From Adenophora triphylla var. japonica (Eukaryota > Streptophyta > Magnoliopsida > Asterales > Campanulaceae): DNA of 64,000 bases. Below the pieces are notes generated by a model. That model was not told where the DNA came from, did not search any database, and saw only the letters and a program-made list of their open reading frames with translations. The number at the start of each line of letters is the position of its first letter. Position 1 is the stretch's first letter. Shown one piece after another: positions 11,790 to 22,935 of this stretch. Made by a program: the position numbers and the translations under genes. The DNA is taken from assembly GCA_022495995.1 (NCBI GenBank), contig JAFEMH010000737.1, positions 79,501 to 143,500 of the forward strand. Reading direction: 5' to 3'.

Positions 11790-14712
11790 AATGTGCATAA
11801 GCTGTACAAATCTCAATCTCAAATCTCAAAAAAAAAAAATCAATCGGAGTCTCCAGCGCCCGATGTCTGCCCTCGGCCCCTCTTGCGACTCGGGCCCGCC
11901 TCCTCAGGAGCCCTGAAAATCTCGGGCTCAGAATCGTCCTCGTCTCCAGAAAGAGGCTCATCGGGACCAACCGGCACGCTCTGATAGGGCAAGCCGAGAT
12001 CTCGCGAAAAATCGTATCCGAAGGTGAAGGCGTCGGACTCCCGGACGTACGAGGACGACCCGCCATGCCGCCATACGTGTCCCCGCCCGTGTGGATCCCC
12101 GAGAATGACGTGATCCGAAGGCGCACCGCGCGGATCAAGGAGAGGAGACAGAGGAGTCTCTCGAAGAAGTCTCGAGCGAATAGGGGAAGCCTCCCGTCCG
12201 ATGTGCGCCGCCGTGGTCGCCTCGCTCTAGCTCGAGGAGCCCCGCAAGCGACCATCCTCCCGATGAATCTCTTGGCCCCGATCACTTGCTTCGTCGCCTT
12301 TTCGACGACCACCTCCGAAACCGCACAAAAGCAAAAGCGTCAAAAAAGGAAGTGATGCTAAAGATGATGAAACAAAAGAAAGAAAGGAAGAGGCGTAAGC
12401 GTAAAAGCCATACCTTCATACCCTGACGAGGCCGGAAAGCTCGTGGAAGCCGCTCAGCCGAGGGATCTGCACCCTCAATCGGACCCCATCCTGGATATAT
12501 GAAAAATCCGTCCGAGAATACCGCGGGATCCCAAGCCCCTCTCTGTCCAGAACCTGAGGCATCCTTAGCCTCCTCAAGACGAATGTCGCATATGGCTCAA
12601 TCGCCACGAAATCCGAGAAGTGCCGGCCGGCTCGGTAATCATCCCAGTCACTGACCGATCGCTCGGTGCATCATATCGGCGGGAGGCTCCACCGGTGTCC
12701 TCAAAGGCGAATTCACGCCATGCCGGCGCGTCACCCTCTCTCCCGCATAATAGGCATCGCAGTCGACCTCTCGTAATCCTCCGCCGCACAGCCCAAATCT
12801 CGCCGCCCTTCACCGCGCCACCTCGAAGCGATCCTGTGGGAAGAATATCATCCCCTCATCTCGTCTCGGCCTCCGTCAAAGGAAGGCAATCCGCGTACCC
12901 GAGATTCGTACGCCCCGGAGCTTATCTTCTCCCGGCATGCTTGGACCAAGATCGCATAGCCGGATACGCCCGACGCACTCCGCCGGCCGCCGCCACATCG
13001 TGACGTGGAAAAACTCCAACGCCCATACCGCGAAAGGTAAAAATCAAATCAATCCAAAGGCAAAAGAAAAGTGCGTGCTCAAAAAAAAAAAGAGAGGGAA
13101 AGCAAAAAGAGAGCTTATACCTCCAGTGGCAAACTCAAAGCAAGACAGTGAGCTCACAGCCTTCCTACCGTACCTATCGAGAGCAAAGTAAAGCTCGCCA
13201 GCCCGGCCTCTCCCCACGAGACATCTCCGACCATCTCCATGTCCTCCAAGGACCTCAAGAAGGCAAAGACCGCCGTCCCTCAAGATGTCCAAAGAGCGTG
13301 CTCGAAAAGGCAAAACCACAAGAAGGCCCTAGCGATCCGCTTCGCCGCCTATCCTCTCCTCCCCAGCCTCGTAACTCACAATGGTCTCCACGATCTTACC
13401 GTAGACCACGGCATACTCCATCCCCATCCCCTTTTGGGAATAGGGAATATCCCGTAAGAGCCTCGTAGATCCGCATCGCCGTAGCCATCCCGCCACTCAA
13501 TGCCGCGCCCATTAAACGACAGCCCGTGATCGCAGCCGTAATCGGAGGGCGTAACCGTAGCCTCGCCCCGTAAGAAGTGAAAGGTGTGGGTCGCGTACCA
13601 CCAAGGCCGCGCCAGAGCAAACATCAAGCTCCTTGCTCTTAGGGAACTTGACCACCCCTCAAGCACTCAACGAACTCCCAAAGCCCCGTCTCAACAACAA
13701 CTGTCTCTGACTCGGCAAAGCTCCTCGGCCCGCATCCGGAAGCCGATCCCACAAGTCAACCACGGACTCCACCGATCCTCTAGTCTTCATTTTGTTCACC
13801 AAGCTCCGTCACAAAACGGTTTCCGCCCTGTAAAAAAAAAAAAGAGAGAGAAAATGTCAAAAAAAAAAATTGCATTTGCATTTGCACAAAAAAAAAAAGA
13901 GCATACACATGCATTAAAAAAAAAAAAGAAAATTTCGGCAGCATAACGGCATGCAATAGACATAGCCCCATTTTTCTCACAGAAAAGACAGTTTTCAACA
14001 AATCCCATTCAACAATTTTCAATAAAAAAAATGCATACATGCATATCCTACAAGAAGTCGACGGAAATAAAAACTCCGTCCCATTTTCAAAAAAAAAATG
14101 CATACATGCATATCATCCATCTTACATGCAACGGGAGGAAAAATCCGTCCCACTTTTCAAAAAAAAAAAATCCTAAACATACATACATCTCATATTGGCA
14201 AAACGCCCATTCTTTTCAAACAAAATGCATGCATTGCATCATTCATCGATATCAATATTCAATTTCAAAAAAAAAAAAAATCATCATCATCACAATTTTC
14301 GAATTTTCACATGCAATTTTCGGATAAAAAAAAAATAATGGCGAAAAGGCCAATTCTTTCTCCAAGCAAAATGCATATTTCGGGATACCCACATAATCAT
14401 TGCAACATGCAAAGCATCAAAATCAAAATTCAAAGCCAAGAATATCAATCATTCGAATTTTCAAAAAAAAAAATTCAAAAATCACCCAAAATTCAAATTT
14501 CAAACAAGAAATCAACAAAGGGATCAAAGGGTTTCAAAGTATACCGTTCGGAGATTCGAATCCGAAGCCCAATGTTGCCAAGCATCGGGGTAATGCTCCT
14601 CCGCAACCGATTGCGAAAGATTGTAATGTCTCCTCATCCGGACGAGCTCCAATCGTCTCTCCGCCACCGGTCCACGTCCTTGGCCTTGAAAAGCACCTTC
14701 CCCGTGTTCCAT
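11790..14712 (-). pseudogene. E1 antisense gene B: plant-mobile-domain-like protein with apparent introns, broken
   Basis: On the minus strand a 56-codon first exon (14712-14545, start MEHGEGAFQG) ends at a GTATAC donor. A T-rich stretch of about 710 bases ends with TTTACAG, and exon 2 (from 13827) contains WWYATHTFHF followed by RGEATVTPSDY and LSFNGRGIEW, a typical plant mobile domain (PMD) core. A second donor GTATAAGC follows at 13120, with a probable acceptor near 13014. Exon 3 reads FFHVTMWRRPAECVGRIRLC, and another GTATGG donor lies near 12415. A basic, Arg/Pro-rich tail runs to about 11800. Stops and frameshifts in exons 2 and 3 make it a pseudogene. PMD proteins are known from transposases, host MAIL1/MAIN proteins and TAT-element extra ORFs. 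Intron positions are my reading of splice signals. Confidence 0.6.
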
Positions 14713-14875
14713 TGCTCAAAAAATCGAAGAAATCGGAAGATTTTTGAAGCTTTTTGGACAACAATGGCGGATTTGCAGATTTTCTCTCTCTCTCTCGTAA
14801 TTTTCTGTAAAAACTGAATGGGGAAGAAGAAAAGGGCGTTGGCCCTAATTAATACCCCCTGGTTTTCAAACCCTC

Positions 14876-14885
14876 TCCGCGCGGA
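14876..14885. promoter_or_regulatory. LTR-type palindrome upstream of antisense gene B
   Basis: TCCGCGCGGA, the same 10-bp palindrome as in the LTR promoter, lies about 165 bp upstream (minus strand) of the start of antisense gene B. On that strand it is followed at about 22 bp by a TATTAATTA sequence. In the LTR the palindrome is followed at similar spacing by CTATAAAT. This suggests a duplicated promoter module. Confidence 0.55.
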
Positions 14886-15000
14886 CAGGATTGCAAGGGT
14901 CAAAATGACCCTTTTGCCCCTTAAAATTCCAGGACTCTGCAATTCAGTCCCCAACTTGACAGAGTTAACCAAAGTTAACCAAAGTCAGCCCCTTGTCAAG

Positions 15001-15680
15001 GAAATCTTCCCCGGCAGTCAAACGTAAGACCGAGTGCCCCGAGAAAGATAACGAATCCCGTATCTTTCATCAAAATCATCCCCGGCAGTCAAACGTAAGA
15101 CCGATCTCCCTGAGAAAGATAACGGGATCTCGTATCTTTCATCAAAATCAAACGGCAGTCAAACGTAAGACCGAGTGCCCCGAGAAAGATAACGAAATCC
15201 CGTATCAAAATCCTTCCCGGCAGTCAAACGTAAGACCGATTTCCCCGAGAAAGATAACGAGATCCCGTATCTTTCATCAAAATCATTCCCGGCAGTCAAA
15301 CGTAAGACCGAGTGCCCCGAGAAAGATAACGAGATCCCGTATCTTTCATCAAAATCCTTCCCGGCAGTCAAACGTAAGACCGAGTGCCCCGAGAAAGATA
15401 ACGAGATCCCGTATCTTTCATCAAAATCCTTCCCGGCAGTCAAACGTAAGATCGAGTGCCCCGAGAAAGATAACGGAATCCCGTATCTTTCATCAAAATC
15501 TTCCCCGGCAGTCAAACGTAAGTCCAATCTCCCCGAGAAAGATAACGGAATCCCGTATCCTTCATCAAAATCTTCCCCGGCAGTCAAACGTAAGACCGAT
15601 TTCCCCGAGAAAGATAACGAGATCCCGTATCTTTCATCAAAATCATTCCCGGCAGTCAAACGTAAGTCCGATCTCCCCGA
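15001..15680 (+). repeat. E1 72-bp minisatellite, left block
   Basis: The unit begins GGCAGTCAAACGTAAGACCG and continues through CCCCGAGAAAGATAACG and CCCGTATCTTTCATC. The period is exactly 72 in the best copies (GGCAG at 15291, 15363, 15435), with some shorter units. Because 72 is a multiple of 3 and the unit lacks stops in some frames, long open frames appear on both strands (14993-15745 plus, 15159-15707 minus); these are artefacts. Such arrays in the 3' untranslated region are known for Ogre/TAT elements and can seed satellites. Confidence 0.95.
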
Positions 15681-17143
15681 TGATGAGTGAGTTTTACACT
15701 CATCCATTGACTACTTTACGAACTTACTATTTGCTTAATCCTTGAGTTTTGTGTGTTTAATGGATGTTTTTAGTGTTTTTAGTTTCAGTGGTTCAAAGTT
15801 GGAAATTGGGAACAATTGTGAATAAATCAAGTGAAATGCAATTATGGGTTGAATCGAATTAGAAGTGGGACAAAAACAAGGCATTTGAGCCCAGCCAAAT
15901 GAAGAAGTGGAAGAAGGAATGAAGGAAGGACGGGCTAAAGGAGGATTCAGTGGGCTAAGCATGTAGTTGTGGGCCAAGCCGGTGCAAGGGGAAAATGGGC
16001 CTACCAGTCTGCCAAGGTGGGCGGTCGCTTAGGTTCTAGGTGGGCGGCCGCTCAGGAGGAAAAATGTTGAAGCTTGAACCTTCTGCTGGTGTGGGCGACC
16101 GTGCAGGACAGGTGGGCGGCCGCTCACAAGTATGAGTTGTGAAGACAAATGTTTCTGGAGCACTGGGCGACCGCCCAGGGGTGAAGTGGGCGACCGCCCA
16201 CGAGGCGTTTTGCAGAACCCCAGGCGTGTCTCTGGTATTAATGAGAAATGATGATTGCTATTTAATGGTGACTGTTTTTGGTGTTAATGAAGGGTTAATT
16301 GCAGCAGTGATTTTTGGAGAACATGGTTTATTTAATTTTTATTATTATTTTTTTCAGTTTTTTTTAGAGACCTATAAGTAGAGAGTCTTTATCTTTTCTT
16401 TAGAACTTCATGCAGAATTTTCTTAGAATTTCTTGGGTGTTCTTTATTTTCCATGGATAGCTAACCTTCTTTGTTCTTGGAATTGGAGGTAACAATTATG
16501 TTTTAAGTTTTATTTTTCATCTTTATCATTGTATTACTTGGGATTGTCAAGTTGCTTTTACTTGAATTTTAGAATACTTATCTTGATCACATAATGGTTC
16601 TTGAATTACTTGGGAATTTCAATTGTGAATCGCCAAATTCATAATTGAAATTAGACTTGACTTGATAGTAACAATTCATTGAATCTCCGCCAAAAGATTC
16701 ATAAGAATTGTGGTTTTTCTTGTATTGTTCTTAAGTTCTAATTGGGTTCCGAATTAATCTATGAACGGGCCAAGGGAATAGATTAATTGGGAACACTTGA
16801 TTGCAAATCACCCGCCAAAGTGTCCCAATCATATTTTTGTAAGAACAAAACCCCAAGTATACTTTGATTGATGAATTGTGAAACTTGAGCATAATTTGTG
16901 AAACCAATTCCGGGAATTGTCTCCTTATTATAAAACTCGTTTATAATCATTTTTTCGTAATTTTTGCAACCATCTTAGTCTTAAACAAATCAACAAATCA
17001 TTCACTTTACCAACTTTTTGTTATAGCAATAATTCTTACACTTTAAATTCGTGTCTCTGTGGTTCGACCCGACTTACCCTATTTACAAATCACTTGTAGA
17101 TAGTTGAGTTGGAAATTAATTTTTGACGTTTCGACGTTCGTCA
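15681..17143 (+). mobile_element. Solo LTR nested in the E1 minisatellite (TSD CCCGA)
   Basis: The 1463-bp sequence begins TGATGAGTGAG and ends CGACGTTCGTCA. It is flanked by CCCGA at 15676-15680 and 17144-17148, and the 72-bp repeat resumes in register once one CCCGA is removed. This is the signature of an LTR left after recombination between the two LTRs of a full element. A TATA-like CTATAAGTA is near 16370. A phrase before the right end (GTGTCTCTGTGGTTCGACCC, 17052-17071) is typical of Athila/TAT-type gypsy LTRs. No internal domains are present. It postdates E1. Confidence 0.93.
16009..16201. promoter_or_regulatory. Cluster of six GGGCG..CGCCC dyads in the solo LTR
   Basis: Six related motifs occur in about 190 bp, the best being TGGGCGACCGCCCA (16164-16177) and GTGGGCGACCGCCCAC (16186-16201). 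Degenerate copies such as TGGGCGGCCGCTCA are nearby. They stand 170-360 bp upstream of the TATA-like sequence. The surrounding LTR is AT-rich. Confidence 0.7.
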
Positions 17144-18175
17144 CCCGAGAAAGATAACGGAATCCCGTATCTTTCATCAAAATCTTCCCCGGCAGTCAAA
17201 CGTAAGACCGAGTGCCCCGAGAAAGATAACGGATCCCGTATCTTTCATCAAAATCATCCCCGGCAGTAAAACGTAAGACCGAGTGTCCCGAGAAAGATAA
17301 CGAGATCCCGTATCTTTCATCAAAATCATTCCCCGACAGTAAAACGTAAGACCGAGTGTCCCGAGAAAGATAACGAGATCCCGTATCTTTCATCAAAATC
17401 AAACGGCAGTCAAACGTAAGACCGATCTTCCCGAGAAAGATAACGAGATCCCGTATCTTTCATCAAAATCAAACGGCAGTCAAACGTAAGACCGATCTCC
17501 CCGAGAAAGATAACGAGATCCCGTATCTTCCCCGGCAGTAAAACATAAGACCGAGTGCCCCGAGAAAGATAACGGATCCCGTATCTTTCATCAAAATTAC
17601 CCCCGGCAGTAAAACGTAAGACCGAGTGCCCCGAGAAAGATAACGGATCCCGTATCTTTCATCAAAATCCTCCGGCAGTCAAACGTAAGACCGAGTGCCC
17701 CGAGAAAGATAACGGATCCCGTATCTTTCATCAAAATCATCCTCATAGCAAACGTAAGACCGAGTGCCCCGAGAAAGATAACGAGATCCCGTGATCTTTC
17801 ATCAAAATCATCCAACGGCAGTCAAACGTAAGACCGAGTGTCCCGAGAAAGATAACAGATCCCGTATCTTTCATCAAAATCAAACGGCAGTCAAACGTAA
17901 GACCGATCTCCCCGAGAAAGATAACGAGATCCCGTATCTTCCCCGGCAGTCAAACGTAAGACCGATCTTCCCGAGAAAGATAACGAGATCCCGTATCTTT
18001 CATCAAAATCAAACGGCAGTCAAACGTAAGACCGATCTCCCCGAGAAAGATAACGAGATCCCGTATCTTCCCCGACAGTAAAACGTAAGACCGATTTCCC
18101 CGAGAAAGATAACGAGATCCCGTATCTTTCATCAAAATCTTTCACGGCAGTCAAACGTAAGACCGATTTCCCAGA
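17144..18175 (+). repeat. E1 72-bp minisatellite, right block
   Basis: This continues the 15001-15680 array after the solo LTR, with about 14 copies. Several units lack the TTTCATCAAAATC segment and are therefore shorter. Sub-variants (GAGTGCCCC, GATCTCCCC, GATTTCCCC) alternate in blocks, which suggests repeated segmental duplication or unequal exchange. Confidence 0.93.
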
Positions 18176-18818
18176 CAAATACGTCTGATTTTCCCCAGCA
18201 AAGGCTAACGAAATCCCCAGCAAAGTTAACGGAATCCCAAAAGCCAACGGAATCTCGAGAAGAACTCGAACTACGAAAGGGCTTGATTCCCACTAGGGAT
18301 ACGTAGGTAGCCTATCATTAGGTTCAGCCTCGACCAAAACGGTCACCCTCTCCTTCTCAAGCAGCAGACGAAGTCCACCGAAAGGCCATTTCAAATTAAG
18401 GTTCGAGGCACCTAAAACGCCATCTCCAAGGTTCGAGGCACCTAAAATGCCATCTTCAAGGTTCGAGGCACCTAAGACGCTATCACTAGAAAGCGATAAA
18501 TCGCAATCATCCCCAGCAGAGACCGAAAATGGTCATTCCATCCCCAAAGAGCGGATAGCCATCGACCAAAAATGGTCATCTCTTATCCCCAGCAGAAGTT
18601 TCTTTCCAAAGAACCGACCGCAGAACTCGCTCATCGTGTTCGAGGCACCTAAAACGCCATCATCTCCGTGGTCAAAGACCCGAACTACGATCGGCTTGAT
18701 TCCCATTCGGGATACGTAGGTAGCCTATCGCTAGGTTCACCCACCCGATCACTCGATCATCTGCCAAATATGGAGCCTTACTCTTATCGACGACCCCGCT
18801 TCCTTCGGAAAGCACCGT
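18176..18818 (+). other. E1 3' untranslated modules
   Basis: This stretch contains short reiterated modules: GGTTCGAGGCACCTAAAACG (about 18400-18480, again near 18640), a segment with GACCGAAAATGGTCAT (18520-18580), and a GGGATACGTAGGTAGCCTATC module (about 18295 and 18710). The same modules occur in reverse orientation in E2 (40010-41350), showing that the two elements share a 3' region. No gene is seen. Confidence 0.8.
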
Positions 18819-18832
18819 CGCCGAGGGGCTAC
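18819..18832 (+). other. E1 polypurine tract region
   Basis: GCCGAGGGGCTAC immediately precedes the 3' LTR and is where plus-strand DNA synthesis would be primed. The identical junction precedes the E2 3' LTR (minus strand, 40005-40018). It is short and not purely purine. Confidence 0.6.
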
Positions 18833-20564
18833 TGTAAGTGCTCCAATTTGAGCTTGTTAGAATTTTCGTTAGAAAATTAACGAAAGTTATAACATTTCTA
18901 ACAATTCCTAACAATCCTAACTTTTCTAACAAAGTGAGGGTAAAATGGGCATTGTTATTTAAGGTTAAACCTCAAAAAGAATCTCAAAAAGTAAAACAAA
19001 AGGAATAAAACCACAAATAGAAATGGCTGGGAACAACAAACTGGCTGTTAATTTGAAATTTCAAAAAGATTATTCCTCTTGTCCAAAGCCTGAAGCTGCA
19101 TTTAATGAACAGTGCACGCGACTGGATCCATCCGCGCGGATGAGTTTGTCATTTCAGGAGGGCTATAAATTGAGCCCTCCAGTCACAAAAATAAAGAGGA
19201 ACAACACATTTTGCACCGAACCTCTGGCGAAATATAGAGAGAAAACAGTGAGAATTCACTTGAATTGTCACCATTTTCTCTCCAATCTTTCCCAATTCAT
19301 ACTCATCCACTCACTCTCATATTAAAGCCCTAAACACTCATACATACAAGCAAAAATCTCAAGAACACAAAGAAGATTGGTAAACCCTCCTTCTCCTAAC
19401 CCTAAATCTCATCCATGCATGCATTTGCAAATTACAAAATGTAGTTCTTTCATCTTCTTGTTCTAGATCTAAGAAGATCACCATGGAAGACCATCTCCAT
19501 GGATGATCTTCTACAAAAATCAAAATTATTTTCAAATTCTCTTACTTTCTTGCAAAGAAAACTCATTTTCAAGACCCTAAAAACTATTTTCATACATCAA
19601 ATATCATTTTCAAAGGGTAAAATCCCCCTCCCCAAGCAAATGAAATGCTTAGTCCTAATGTACCCCAAGGATGGTTTGATATAGTTGATTCACCACTAAA
19701 ATGTCTAGTGATCACTAACCAAAACCTAGGGAAATGGGGACAAGCATGGATGCAAAACCCCCTTTAAAATCATATTTTCTCTCTTGGGAAGTTGCTGTCC
19801 AGTAGCAATTTTCCCAGACCTCAGTCCATTGTCTTAATTTTTGGACACAGATGAACTTGGAATTTGGTGTTGACTACAAAACACTTTTTGTAGACAATAT
19901 CCAGATCTTTCCAGACATATTTTTACTTTATTTTTTGGGTGAGTAAAACTCCTCTTTTCAAATTTTCTTTCAGAGGCTAGTTCATCAGCTTCTGGGAATC
20001 CAGATCTCATATCTGAGGTTTCCAGAAGTTTTTGACCCCTCAAATCTTCTCCAAAATGGAAAATTCCTTCGTACAAATCTTATTTAAGGTGTCTAGAACA
20101 ACTTTCATTCTCTGAGTTTATCCAGATTATGAAGTTTTAAGACCCTTGAATTCATTTCAAAATCAAAGGTCCACTGCCTTTTTCATTCTGGCAGAAATGG
20201 CTCTCAACTTCAAAAGGTCTTTTGAGTACCAAATCTCAATCCAAAAATCTTTCAAAAAATCATGGGATCAGTTTAAAGTCTTAAAAAGATATCCCAATTT
20301 TTACTTTTCTGAGTTTCAAAGTATTTTGGCCAAAACACACACACACACACACAAATGATTTTCAGCTTGGAAGACTCGTTTTACGAGGCATTCCGGGTGC
20401 ACACTAACGTCCTTCCCGGCGTGTAACATGACCTCCGAACCTAAATCTCTGATCTCGGGCTTTTTTCAAAGTTTTGGCCCTCAAAATTAAAATGGCGTGG
20501 CGACTCCGTTTCGTTGATTTTTTCAAACAAAAATGGGAAAATTTTCGGATACACATTCATCACA
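18833..20564 (+). repeat. E1 3' LTR
   Basis: It is nearly identical to 104-1837, with scattered substitutions and one small indel near 19040. It carries the same palindrome (19129-19142), TATA box (19163-19170) and dyad. The (CA)n tract at about 20336-20352 is shorter than in the 5' LTR. It is followed by the duplication CTAAT (20565-20569). Confidence 0.95.
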
Positions 20565-20690
20565 CTAATGCTTTAGTCGAATCTGTTTGAGAACGAGATT
20601 GACTAATGCTTTAGTCGAATCTGTTTGAGAACGAGATTGACTAAGTCTTTAGTTGAATCTGTTAGAGAGTTCGTGATCGACTAAAAATCA
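20565..20690. repeat. 38-bp tandem repeats, right part
   Basis: About three further copies of the repeat seen at 1-103 continue the array interrupted by E1, beginning with the right target-site duplication CTAAT. The last copy is degenerate. Confidence 0.8.
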
Positions 20691-22745
20691 TATCTAAATT
20701 AAATACATTGCAAACATGAGGCGGTAATGTGGGTAGAACTTCTTGGGGTAAACCCTTTTTATTGATGACGTAGCTTATTACATAGAGAATGAACATAAAA
20801 AATAATATCTAATCAAATGGGTAGCATGCCAAGGATGTTTTAGCTCGCTTCCTACAGGATTTCCAATCATGTAGATCCCCTCTTTGACTACCCTTGTGAT
20901 AACGTAATGACCTTCCCAATTTGGTGATAACTTGTTTTACTTGGCCTTGCGCCCTGTCACCTCAATTTTTCTCAAAACATAATCCCCAACTTTGAACGAC
21001 CTTTTCTTGGCCTTTTTGTCGTGGTACCCCTTGGTTTTCTGTTTGTAGTTAACCATCCTGAGTTGGGCCGTCATCCGCGGAGCAGGTTTAAGTAAATTAA
21101 CATCTGGAATCATTCTGGCTCTGATCAAATAGTGCAACCCTTGTTGTAGGAATCTGGAGCTCGGCTCGTGGCATGGCCTCCGACCCAAAGGTAAGAGCAA
21201 ATGGGTTTCCCCAGTAGGCCCCCGGATGATTGTACGGACTGCCCATAAAGCGAGGAGGGTTCGTCCAACCATATGCATGTTCGTCCATCTAAGCTCTTAC
21301 TTATAGTCGTCAAAACTAACTTGTTGGCTACCTCTGCTAGCCGGTTACCTTGGAGATAGGCGGCTGAAGACTTCCAATGCCTTACACCCAACCTGTTCAT
21401 TTCTGTCTCAAAAGTTGTTGAAAATTGTAGCCCGTTGTCAGAAATGATTGAATGTGGCACCCAAAATCGGCACCAAATGTAATCGTGGAGAAGTTGACGG
21501 TGTTTTACTATGTTATCTTGGCTAGAGGCTTTGCTTCGATCCATTTGGTGAATTAGTCAATAGCCATGATCATATACTTACAATTTCCACGGGCGAGTGG
21601 GAAGGGTCCGATTAGGTCTACCCCCCATATGTCGAACGGCCAAGCATCAATCACAAGAGTTTGATCGGTGGTTGGTAGCTTTGGCAGGTTGACATATCTC
21701 TGATACTTGTCACATTTCCGTACGAACTCCCGAGCATCTTCCCTTAAGTGTGGCCAATAGTATCCCAACGTAATTATTTTGTCTGCCAATGTTCTGGCCC
21801 CCGGGTGTCCGCCCCATATCCCGTTGTGCACTTTGAATAAAAGGTTTGGGACTTCATGAGGATGCACACACCTTAGAAGTGGTTTGATGAAGGACCTCTT
21901 AAATAAGGCTTCTCCATGGATCGTGAACCTAGGGGACTTCTTCTTGATCATTCTAGCTCTTTGATCGTCGTCTAGCAGCATGCTTGTCTCAATATAGGCT
22001 TTGATCTTGTCAATCCAACACTTAGCATTACTTAACAAGCATAGAACTCGTACTCTTTCGTATGCTGGTTGTTCTAAGTAAGAGATTGATTGGCCTTGTT
22101 GTTCCTCTGGTATGCTAGCTTGGAAAGTAGGTCGACTAGCTTGCTGTCTTCACGGCCTACCCTTTGAATCTTCCAAAACTTCAAGTTTTGGACCAGCTTC
22201 TTAACTAGCTCGCAGTACTTGACCAAGATTGGATTAAGTACTTCTTATTCACCCTTGACTTTATTAACGATCAACAACGAGTCACAATAGGTCACTATCT
22301 TTTTTGCCCCAAAGCATTTGGCGTATTCAATTGTTGCAACCAAGGCTTTATACTTAGCTTGGTTACTGGATGCTTGAAATATGAACCTTAGTGCTTATTC
22401 GAACACCTTGTCACTCTCTGGTTCGATCAAAACTATTTCAGCCCCACTAACTTCCTTTGTTGCAAATCCGTTTGAATATACTTTTCAGTCGTCAACAGGC
22501 AAACTGAGTGACTGTTGATTTGATGGTTTCTTCCCTTTGAAAACCTTCCATTGAGTTGCCTCAGAGTTATCATCTTTGGTGAACGTTAGCTCAATCAAAA
22601 AGTCAACTAGAGGTTGTGCCTACAGCGTCTTTTGAGGCCTATACTCAATATCAAGATTCGTCAATTCTATCGCTCAATTGAGTAGTCGACCTGAGTGATA
22701 ATGGGATTCGACATAAGTCCCACCCAAAAGTTCATATTTGTCATT
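20690..22745 (-). pseudogene. pol: E0: gypsy pol remnant (RNase H and integrase)
   Basis: On the minus strand, RNase H sequence begins near 22680 with LDIEYRPQK and continues through EYAKCFGAKKIV and YCDSLLIVNKV. A linker with a lost-frame tether precedes integrase (22038-21553), which has HNGIWGGHPGARTLADKI and CDKYQRY. The second zinc Cys is replaced by Tyr in that last motif. The core start WPFDIWGVDLIGPFPL, the second Asp motif IISDNGLQFS (about 21440) and a C-terminal KVGDYVLRKIEVTG (about 20960) follow. Reverse transcriptase, protease and gag are missing, so the remnant is 5'-truncated. Several stops and frameshifts are present. It is the host of the E1 insertion. Confidence 0.85.
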
Positions 22746-22935
22746 CGGGTTCGGATCATTTCAACTTTAGTTTAGTTATCGGTGCACGTAGTCTTTGACT
22801 TGAAATTAAAGGCTGTCTTATGATGATGATGATGATGATGATGGGATTCAAAATCAAATGGGCGTTCGGCTTAAATTAAGATTAAATTAAGAGGCACATA
22901 GAATTGTGTCAATGTATAAAGTTTTAAAAAATATA
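22746..22935. other. Unassigned spacer with (GAT)n
   Basis: There is no coding sequence. A trinucleotide microsatellite ATG/GAT occupies about 22818-22842. The left edge is where similarity to gypsy pol stops. Confidence 0.6.

Larger units (their letters stand above)
104..20564 (+). mobile_element. E1: complete Ogre/TAT-like Ty3/gypsy retrotransposon, coding region decayed
   Basis: The element is bounded by two LTRs of about 1.73 kb that start TGTAAGTGCTCC and end CATTCATCACA. It is flanked by the perfect 5-bp duplication CTAAT (99-103 and 20565-20569). The order is 5' LTR, primer-binding site, long leader, gag-pro-RT-RNase H-integrase in the plus direction, two antisense genes, a 72-bp minisatellite, a polypurine tract and 3' LTR. 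Great length, antisense extra genes between pol and the 3' LTR, and hypervariable tandem repeats in the 3' untranslated region are known traits of the Ogre/TAT lineage. The LTRs differ at only about 15-20 positions by eye, so the insertion is recent. All genes are broken, so it cannot be autonomous now. A 1463-bp solo LTR is nested in its minisatellite. Confidence 0.93.

Noticed and set aside
14993..15745. 250-codon plus-strand frame and 182-codon minus-strand frame over the 72-bp repeats
   Set aside because: The repeat length is divisible by three and the unit lacks stops in these frames, so open frames arise on both strands without coding selection.
15001..18175. CRISPR-like regular spacing
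   Set aside because: The units are contiguous tandem copies without unique spacers, inside a plant retrotransposon.
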